From the NCBI GenBank assembly GCA_965369325.1, contig CBDUQI010000271.1:1-6669 (forward strand): a stretch of 6,669 bases of DNA, read 5' to 3'. Shown piece by piece: positions 1 through 4,390 of the stretch (its first letter is position 1; each line of letters opens with the position of its first letter). Origin of the DNA: CBDUQI01 sp965369325. GTDB taxonomy: Bacteria; Pseudomonadota; Gammaproteobacteria; Steroidobacterales; JBCBZW01. The notes below the pieces were generated by a model that was not told the origin of the DNA, did not search any database, and saw nothing but the letters and a program-made list of their open reading frames with translations. A program made the position numbers and the translations under genes.

Positions 1-1016
1 GCGTGCTCGCGTAGCGCCGGCTCCATGTAGTCGGTAACCGTGAGCACATCTTTGTCTTTAAGAAATCTCATTATGCGCGCGATGGCGTCAAGCGCTAACG
101 CCTCGTATTCATCGGCCGTGCCTGCGGCAACCATCGGGGGTAGATGGTGGTTACGCTGTTCTTCGAGCTTGAGCGCTGACCAAGCGCGCGCCAACTCCCG
201 CTCCAGCAAACGAACCTCGTCTTCCCAGCTGAGCGGGACCAAGTGTACGTTCTGTTGATACCACGTGTAGTTGTCTTTACCGATACCCGAAGGGCCGGTT
301 TTGTGCTCCGCTTGGGCCTCCAGCCACACGACAAATTCATCGGTAGCGAGTTTTGCCGTGCCAACCGCCTGACGCAGGCGAGCGCTGGCGGACTCGCCAA
401 CCGTGACTGCCAACTCGTCCAACAGTGCGCTCTGCGCACGAATGTCCCGGATGCCAGCGATCCAAAGCTCCCGTGCATTTCCCGTGAGATTCAAACGCGC
501 CTGACGCGTCATCGGCGGGATTACCTCGAGTTGCGCGGCGAGACGTTGCTGCTGCGCCTTTGACAACGGAAACACGTATTGCCACAACTCGACCAACGCA
601 TGATGAGCGGGTCCCTCGTGCGCCGGCACATCGCTCCGGGCGCGCCAAATTGTTTTGTAGAATGCAGGGTCACGAACCCAGGGTTGCAGTATGCGTCGAT
701 TGAAGTCGTAGCCGTTCATCTCCGCGTGCACCAGATACCAGTCGATTTGTTGCGTGATCGGCCAATGTTCAATTTCGAACGATTGCAAGCGCGAGCGAAG
801 CGCGGTGTAGCCTTGTTGCCGCGCATCAAACTGTGCTGCGGTGTAGTCCGGTGCGCCGTCGCGCCAGGGTGGCGATTCAAACTGGCGCCACTGCTCAAAT
901 AGGGTTAGCAGATCATCATAGGTCATAGCCTCTTGTGCGTGGCTCATCGAAACACTGCCGGCAAAGACCATTACCAGAGCACTTACACAAAGCCCCTTCA
1001 GTCGCTTCGAAAGCAT
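1..1016 (-). CDS. Exported DUF885-family protein, N-terminal part (cut by left edge)
   Basis: The minus-strand frame is open without a stop from 1016 to the window edge, giving 338 codons. Residues 1-27 form a signal peptide: basic start (K4, R5, K7), hydrophobic core, and a SHA cleavage site before Q28. Thus the product is exported to the periplasm or beyond. The body is mostly helical. Around residues 240-262 it has the segment SGIGKDNYTWY followed by NVHLVPLSW and an LLERELARAW helix, the pattern typical of DUF885 proteins. From family knowledge, members are about 550-600 residues and are thought to be zinc-peptidase-like, with an HE...PGHH-type motif further downstream; that part lies outside the window, so catalytic competence cannot be judged. 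ATG at 1016 is chosen because GGAGAG (1026-1021) lies 4 bases upstream; an in-frame ATG at 1028 has no such site. The substrate is unknown. Confidence 0.88.
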   Translation of the reverse strand, partial: MLSKRLKGLCVSALVMVFAGSVSMSHAQEAMTYDDLLTLFEQWRQFESPPWRDGAPDYTAAQFDARQQGYTALRSRLQSFEIEHWPITQQIDWYLVHAEMNGYDFNRRILQPWVRDPAFYKTIWRARSDVPAHEGPAHHALVELWQYVFPLSKAQQQRLAAQLEVIPPMTRQARLNLTGNARELWIAGIRDIRAQSALLDELAVTVGESASARLRQAVGTAKLATDEFVVWLEAQAEHKTGPSGIGKDNYTWYQQNVHLVPLSWEDEVRLLERELARAWSALKLEEQRNHHLPPMVAAGTADEYEALALDAIARIMRFLKDKDVLTVTDYMEPALREH

Positions 1017-1314
1017 GTTTCTCTCCATCAGCGTCAGCGCGAGCACAGGTTGCACGCGCGTGCCCTTAACTTTCGCCGCGCGGGCGATGCCTGTAGTGTG
1101 GCAGATTCCGAGCGTGGATTCCTGCGTGCGCCGGGGCTACCCACTCTACTTCCTGTACGCTCGCCGGAACTTCGCGAGCGCTGTGTTGCCGATAACCATA
1201 GCGGTGCGGCGGGTTGTCCGGGGCCTGCCGTGTTCGCATGACGCAGGGTTGTTAACAACGGCACGCCTGCCCTCCTCCCCGGCGTGAATCAGATGTTTGG
1301 TAGGGAACGCACGA
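1017..1314. other. Divergent intergenic spacer, no gene seen
   Basis: This spacer separates the DUF885 gene (minus) from the M23 lipoprotein gene (plus), so it should hold both promoters. I found no convincing -35/-10 pair for either. Short open frames here have no good ribosome site or recognisable product. It contains two perfect 12-base palindromes, GCACGCGCGTGC at 1052-1063 and GTTGTTAACAAC at 1248-1259. It also has a 7-bp stem CGCTCGC/GCGAGCG (1158-1164 with 1174-1180, 9-base loop) without a T-run on either side. Each could arise by chance in DNA of this composition. Confidence 0.6.
1302..1306 (+). promoter_or_regulatory. Ribosome binding site of the M23 lipoprotein gene
   Basis: AGGGA with 8 bases before ATG 1315. 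It favours this ATG, which puts four residues ahead of the hydrophobic signal core, over the upstream TTG at 1297. Confidence 0.6.
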
Positions 1315-1941
1315 ATGAGTATAAGAACAACGGTTGGCGCCGCCCTGCTGCTAGCCCTGGGCGCTTGCGGCGGCGGCGAGTCCGGCGGTGATACAGGCCC
1401 CATTGTCACCAGCGCCTGCACCGGGTTTGGCGATTGGACCCAATCGGCGTATGTGCTGCCCTACACCGTGGGTGAATCGCATCGGGTGAACCAGGCCAAC
1501 TGCTCCGGGTTCGGGCACTCCGGTTTCTGGCAGTATGGCTATGACTTTGAGATGGTGATCGGCACCGTGGTCAAGGCGGCCAGGGACGGCGTGGTGGCGC
1601 ATGCCCAGGATGGCGCCAGCGACGGCGACCCCAATCGCACCAACCTGATCACCGTGCAGCATGTCGACGGCACAGTCGCGCTGTACTCCCATCTCACTTT
1701 GAACGGCGTTCACGTGACCATCGGGCAATCGGTTCTGGCTGGCGACACGATCGGCTTGTCAGGCAACACCGGCAATACCGGCGGACTACCGCACCTGCAT
1801 TTCTCACTGCATCCTTGCGCTTCGCTGCCAGGTCTGCCGGGCACGGATAACTGCCCGACGATTCCGGTCAACTTTCGCAACACCGACGCCAATCCGCAGG
1901 GCTTGGTGGCGGGACGGTTCTTCCAGGCGCAGCCGTTTTAG
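1315..1941 (+). CDS. M23-family (LytM-type) peptidase lipoprotein
   Basis: This is a 208-residue lipoprotein with a zinc metallopeptidase domain of the M23 family, whose members usually cut peptide cross-links in peptidoglycan or other glycine-rich peptides. Residues 1-18 are a lipoprotein signal with lipobox L15-G16-A17-C18, followed by a Gly-rich linker. The residue after Cys is Gly, so outer-membrane delivery is likely. M23 motifs in order: H68 and D77 in the GHSGFWQYGYDF segment, the AARDGVV strand (88-94), the HVDGT turn, catalytic-type H126 in YSHL, GxxVxxGDTIGLSGNTG, and H160-L-H162 in PHLHF. By analogy with LytM, zinc is held by H68, D77 and H162, with H126 and H160 catalytic. Four further cysteines (35, 63, 168, 180) could form two disulfides. 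There is no LysM, coiled coil or SH3 domain, so it is a minimal enzyme. ATG 1315 is preferred over an upstream in-frame TTG (1297) because AGGGA (1302-1306) lies 8 bases before it. The true substrate is not determined. Confidence 0.9.
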   Translation: MSIRTTVGAALLLALGACGGGESGGDTGPIVTSACTGFGDWTQSAYVLPYTVGESHRVNQANCSGFGHSGFWQYGYDFEMVIGTVVKAARDGVVAHAQDGASDGDPNRTNLITVQHVDGTVALYSHLTLNGVHVTIGQSVLAGDTIGLSGNTGNTGGLPHLHFSLHPCASLPGLPGTDNCPTIPVNFRNTDANPQGLVAGRFFQAQPF

Positions 1942-1982
1942 CTGCCCCTACTGTCCCATCCCTCACCATTCAGGTGGCTCAT

Positions 1983-2013
1983 CGGTGGCAGTGCGCTTGT
2001 GACGGCGCTACCG
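1983..2013. terminator. Possible bidirectional terminator hairpin between convergent genes
   Basis: CGGTGGC (1983-1989) can pair with GCTACCG (2007-2013) as a 7-bp stem with one G-U pair. An alternative inner pairing joins GCGC 1993-1996 with GCGC 2005-2008. It sits in the 78-base gap between the stops of the M23 gene and the UspA gene, where a shared terminator is expected. There is no T-run on either strand, so intrinsic termination is doubtful. Confidence 0.25.
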
Positions 2014-2019
2014 TCGCGG

Positions 2020-2892
2020 TCAGGTGTGAATCGTAAACACCGGGTGGCGCGCGTTGTACAGCATGTGGTGGGTGACCCCACCGAACACCCGCTCACGCAG
2101 GCGATGCCGACTGTACGCGCCCATCACGAGCAAATCAGCGTCGGTGTCCCGGTAGTGCTCCTCGATGTCGGCGATGACATCCGCACCCGCGCCGCGGGTC
2201 CGCGAGATTGACGCCTTAATACCCCACGCCGCAAGATAGCTCTTCAATGGCTGCGCCTTGGGACCGTCCTTCTTCCCGCCAGCGCTAGTGAAGATACTCA
2301 CGTGTTCGGCGTGCGCCAGCAACGGCAGTGCGGCGACGACAGCACGCATGGCCTCGTGCGTCCGATCCCACGCGATAACAATACGCCGGCCAATGCTGCG
2401 CGCACCGGACGGGGGGAGTATCAACACCGGGCGAGAGGAATGCAGCACGGCGTTACTCATGAACAGGCGTGCGGTCCTGCTGGCGCGAGTTTTCGGGCGC
2501 GACACGACCAGCATGTCGGCAAACGGTCCCATGACGCTGAGCAGGCTCTGCACGTCGCCGACCTGTTCCGACCATCGGATCTCGCGCGTGCTGTTGGCCG
2601 TGAAGCGCTTGACCAACTCAAAGCCTTGCACCTGCGCGATGGTGTCCACCATCACGTGCGCCGCATCGCTTGCTCTGGCGGCCGTCTCTTCCAGCGCGTC
2701 AGCCTGCTCCTCGAGTGCGGCACCCGATACCAGAAAACTCGCCTCCGCCGGCAGAAACACCTCGGAGTAGCGGTGCGGGCGAACATGAAATGCCTCGACA
2801 TTGGCCTCGAGCCGGGTGGCGATCGCGAACGCCGAGCGCAACGCGGCAATGCTCTCCGGTCGATCAGCGACCGGCACCATGATGATTCGCAT
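2020..2892 (-). CDS. Tandem-domain universal stress protein (UspA family)
   Basis: This is a 290-residue cytoplasmic protein made of two Usp domains, each with the Rossmann-like fold of the family. Domain 1 covers about residues 1-160: strand MRIIMVPVAD, then helix, then DMLVVSRPKTR, ending in RPVLILPPSG. Domain 2 covers about 168-290: RRIVIAWDRTHEAMRAV, then DADLLVMGAYSRHRLRERVF, GGVTHHML and HPVFTIHT. Usp domains often bind ATP through G-2x-G-9x-G(S/T). Domain 2 keeps the frame of this motif (G258, G271-G272) but has S261 in place of the second Gly. Domain 1 lacks the motif. Proteins of this family aid survival under starvation, oxygen or respiratory stress; the exact role here is inferred. 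ATG 2892 is supported by AGAGGG (2903-2898) 5 bases upstream; the frame stays open to 3075, but that extension is Arg-rich and unlike the family. It is divergent from the hemerythrin gene. Confidence 0.92.
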   Translation of the reverse strand: MRIIMVPVADRPESIAALRSAFAIATRLEANVEAFHVRPHRYSEVFLPAEASFLVSGAALEEQADALEETAARASDAAHVMVDTIAQVQGFELVKRFTANSTREIRWSEQVGDVQSLLSVMGPFADMLVVSRPKTRASRTARLFMSNAVLHSSRPVLILPPSGARSIGRRIVIAWDRTHEAMRAVVAALPLLAHAEHVSIFTSAGGKKDGPKAQPLKSYLAAWGIKASISRTRGAGADVIADIEEHYRDTDADLLVMGAYSRHRLRERVFGGVTHHMLYNARHPVFTIHT

Positions 2893-3082
2893 AACAACCC
2901 TCTTTGAAAAGAAGTGCCCCAGAATGTGCCTAAATGGTATTTGGATTTCGCCACCGGGGGCATAGCGGATTTCCGCAACGCGTCGGCGACGGCCACCGAC
3001 CCACCCGCGGCTGCAATGGCGCGGGACACGCCGACAGCACCCGTGACCGGGGGAGTACCGCAACGCCCACTTCAATACGTAT

Positions 3083-3111
3083 TTGCCACGCAGATTGGCG
3101 GCAACTACGAA
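3083..3111 (+). promoter_or_regulatory. Weak sigma-70-like promoter candidate for the hemerythrin gene
   Basis: TTGCCA (3083-3088, 5 of 6 to the -35 consensus), a 17-base spacer, and TACGAA (3106-3111, 3 of 6 to the -10). Spacing is ideal but the -10 is poor. The palindrome AATACGTATT (3074-3083) abuts the -35, where an activator or repressor could bind. A transcript from here would have a leader of roughly 95 bases. Confidence 0.28.
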
Positions 3112-3143
3112 TTGCCTGCCAGCCGACGCGGGGGTTAGATGAC

Positions 3144-3179
3144 ATGAAGTTTTTGGATGAGCGGTACCGTGAGATGTAA
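3144..3179 (+). CDS. 11-codon mini-ORF ahead of the hemerythrin gene (uncertain)
   Basis: ATG 3144 to TAA 3179 encodes MKFLDERYREM. A G-run at 3130-3134 lies 9 bases upstream and could act as a weak ribosome site. The stop is 32 bases before the hemerythrin start. It could be a translated leader peptide, the relic of a longer gene, or chance. The peptide has no run of one amino acid, so it does not look like an attenuator of amino-acid biosynthesis. Confidence 0.2.
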   Translation: MKFLDERYREM

Positions 3180-3200
3180 GTACCCGTGGTGATCCAGCAG

Positions 3201-3205
3201 GGAGG
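3201..3205 (+). promoter_or_regulatory. Ribosome binding site of the hemerythrin gene (decides the start)
   Basis: GGAGG directly abuts an ATG at 3206 but is 6 bases from the in-frame ATG at 3212. Only the latter has workable spacing, so translation most likely begins at 3212. Confidence 0.75.
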
Positions 3206-3211
3206 ATGCCT

Positions 3212-3757
3212 ATGACCAGTATCCTGGAACAGCTTGGCCAGGATCATGGAAACGTCGCACGCCTGCTAGACTTGATGGAGGCGCAGCGGCGCTGCCTGTC
3301 GCGCGGCGAGCATTCCGATCTATCGTTGCTAGCATCCATCATGCGTTATCTGACGCAATACCAGGACGTCTTTCACCATCCGCGTGAGGACCTGCTTTTT
3401 ACCAGGATTGCGGCGCGCTCGCCCAGCGCCCAGAGCGACATCGAGAAGCTCGAATCTGAGCATCTGTCGCTGGGCGTAAAGGGCATCGGTCTATGCGATG
3501 CCATTACCACCAGCCAGCAAGATCGACCTGTCGAGTCGCTGGCGGGGTGCCTGGAAGAGTATGGCTTTCTGCTGCGCGAGCATATGGCATACGAGTCGAG
3601 CAATGCCTTCCCACTGGCGCAGATTATTCTGTCACGAGCAGACTGGAAGGCGCTGGACGAACAGTTCGAGGTCGGCATCGACCCGTTGTTTGGCCCTAAC
3701 GTGGAGCGCGCGTATCAGCTAGTGTTCGAGCGCTTCGGATCTCAGCACGGATCGTAG
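3212..3757 (+). CDS. Hemerythrin HHE cation-binding domain protein
   Basis: This is a 181-residue cytoplasmic protein with no signal peptide, predicted as a four-helix bundle holding a non-heme di-iron centre. Candidate ligands occur in the family order: H12 in QDHGNV (helix 1), H55/H56 and E59 in FHHPRED (helix 2), H84 in ESEHLSLG (helix 3), and H124 with E128 in REHMAYE (helix 4). All expected positions are filled, so metal binding is likely. Proteins of this type bind or sense oxygen, nitric oxide or iron, or help repair iron-sulfur centres; the sequence does not show which. The C-terminal tail (about 150-181) goes on past the bundle with a GIDPLFGPNVERAYQLVFERF segment. The gene stands alone downstream of its spacer and is divergent from the UspA gene, which fits a common stress or redox response, although no shared operator was found. 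Confidence 0.9.
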   Translation: MTSILEQLGQDHGNVARLLDLMEAQRRCLSRGEHSDLSLLASIMRYLTQYQDVFHHPREDLLFTRIAARSPSAQSDIEKLESEHLSLGVKGIGLCDAITTSQQDRPVESLAGCLEEYGFLLREHMAYESSNAFPLAQIILSRADWKALDEQFEVGIDPLFGPNVERAYQLVFERFGSQHGS

Positions 3758-3824
3758 TCTTTAGTCTGCCCCTGCCCTCATCAAGCGAACGCGGCCAGCC
3801 TGAAGGTGTTGCGTCGATTGATCT

Positions 3825-3842
3825 GGACGGGTTCCTCCGTCC
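3825..3842 (+). terminator. Hairpin downstream of the hemerythrin gene
   Basis: GGACGG (3825-3830) pairs perfectly with CCGTCC (3837-3842) around a 6-base loop, 67 bases after the stop codon. No T-run follows, so it may be an RNA end-stabilising hairpin or a weak terminator. Confidence 0.3.
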
Positions 3843-4067
3843 GACGGGCCGAGGTGTCGCGTAAATAGCTTAAGTAGGCGACTGCGCGTTGGCGGCGCTA
3901 CCGCTAACTCATTGCGCGATACGGCTCCGGCCCCCGCACCCGCGAGACGTCCTCATCGTTTCTCAGCCAGGTCTGCCCTTCCTCATATTTGGACCGGCCG
4001 GCGCAGCAAGAAGTGCGGACGTGAAAAGAATGCAACAATTTCATATCCTTAGATCCGTGATTCGGTA

Positions 4068-4082
4068 CCGCCGCCGCCGCCG
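4068..4082 (+). repeat. (CCG)5 trinucleotide run
   Basis: Five exact CCG copies in non-coding DNA, 309 bases ahead of the propeller gene. Such a run can change in copy number by slippage, but it is short and no effect can be inferred. Confidence 0.7.
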
Positions 4083-4180
4083 AACCTGTTCCTGTCCGGA
4101 GCGCCCTGCCGAGCCCTCGGAACGCCAAACAAATGCTACCCGGTCGGCTAATGTTGGTAGGCCCACACATCACACGAACA

Positions 4181-4201
4181 CTCCGGGTCTACGGCCCGGG
4201 G
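4181..4201. other. Strong GC-rich hairpin
   Basis: CTCCGGG (4181-4187) pairs with CCCGGGG (4195-4201) with one T-G pair and a 7-base loop. It lies just upstream of a -10-like CATAAT (4213-4218). No T-run follows. It could be a DNA operator overlapping a -35 region, or part of a longer structured transcript that starts further upstream. Confidence 0.4.
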
Positions 4202-4212
4202 CTGCGGAATAA

Positions 4213-4218
4213 CATAAT
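4213..4218 (+). promoter_or_regulatory. -10-like element ahead of the structured leader
   Basis: CATAAT matches the sigma-70 -10 consensus at 5 of 6 positions within a local AT-rich patch. No acceptable -35 is found at 16-18 bases upstream, where the GC-rich hairpin lies, so an activator or an alternative sigma factor would be needed. Transcription from about 4225 would place the structured element at 4265-4335 within a leader of roughly 165 bases. Confidence 0.25.
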
Positions 4219-4264
4219 CTTGCTTCAACGCCGCTCTTGGGCTAGCGTGTGCTCCTCGTGAAGC

Positions 4265-4335
4265 CCTGTTGGGGAGCAGGTGCCACGCGTGATGCCCTCG
4301 AATTTCAGAGGAATCACCCCCACTACTGCGTGGCA
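4265..4335 (+). ncRNA. Candidate structured RNA leader (two adjacent hairpins)
   Basis: Hairpin A pairs CCTGTT (4265-4270) with AGCAGG (4275-4280), with one G-U pair and a GGGG loop. Hairpin B follows with no gap and is nested: TGCCACGC (4281-4288) with GCGTGGCA (4328-4335), GTGAT (4289-4293) with ATCAC (4313-4317), and CCTC (4296-4299) with GAGG (4308-4311) around an 8-base loop. That makes 17 perfect pairs, with a 10-base one-sided bulge at 4318-4327. GGGCT (4239-4243) could instead pair with AGCCC (4262-4266), which would compete with hairpin A, as in a switch. I do not recognise a known riboswitch family. The element ends 55 bases before the propeller gene start. On the minus strand the same pairing is possible. 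A long-range DNA inverted repeat is the alternative reading. Confidence 0.4.
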
Positions 4336-4375
4336 AACTCATCGCTCGCCCAGGCGCTGCACTTCCATCTACATC

Positions 4376-4381
4376 AGGAGG
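4376..4381 (+). promoter_or_regulatory. Ribosome binding site of the secreted propeller gene
   Basis: A full AGGAGG lies 9 bases before ATG 4391. It favours this start over the in-frame ATG at 4451, which lacks such a site and would remove the basic residues ahead of the signal core. Confidence 0.75.
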
Positions 4382-4390
4382 AAGCCCCGT

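Larger units (their letters stand above)
2893..3211. other. Divergent spacer between the UspA and hemerythrin genes
   Basis: About 319 bases must carry the promoters of both genes. I looked for an FNR/Anr-type TTGAT-N4-ATCAA box and a sigma-54 GG-N10-GC site and saw neither. A 10-base perfect palindrome AATACGTATT lies at 3074-3083, and GCGGA-TT-TCCGC lies at 2965-2976. A weak sigma-70-like pair and an 11-codon mini-ORF are listed separately. No promoter for the UspA gene could be recognised. Confidence 0.55.
3758..4390. other. Long intergenic region without a convincing gene
   Basis: These 633 bases lie between the hemerythrin stop and the secreted propeller gene. Open frames on both strands are short, lack well-placed ribosome sites and show no recognisable product. 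The region holds several hairpins, a (CCG)5 run and weak promoter-like boxes, given separately. Besides the -10 candidate at 4213, GTGAAA (4021-4026), 17 bases, TATCCT (4044-4049) matches sigma-70 boxes 4 of 6 at both ends. Either would give the downstream gene a long leader. I see no terminal repeats or transposase remnant that I can support. Confidence 0.6.

Noticed and set aside
2302..2907. A plus-strand open frame of 201 codons
   Set aside because: It is antisense to the UspA gene, Arg/His-rich and without domains; it is a shadow of the minus-strand gene.
2893..3075. N-terminal extension of the UspA protein to an ATG at 3075
   Set aside because: The extra 61 residues are Arg/Gly-rich and unlike any Usp N-terminus, while ATG 2892 has a good ribosome site and begins exactly at the first Usp strand.
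3801..3870. A stretch that first looked like an insertion-sequence or transposase remnant
   Set aside because: Translation in each frame gives only short peptides without a transposase motif, and I see no terminal inverted repeats or target duplication. The impression could not be supported.
3904..4044. A 46-residue minus-strand ORF starting MKLLHSFHV
   Set aside because: An AAGGA sits only one base before the ATG, which is too close for a ribosome site. The product has no recognisable motif, and the region has no other coding signs.
4265..4335. Integron attC site or intrinsic terminator as the explanation for the nested hairpin
   Set aside because: The ends lack the conserved RYYYAAC/GTTRRRY core sites of attC, no cassette array is present, and no T-run follows the stem on either strand.
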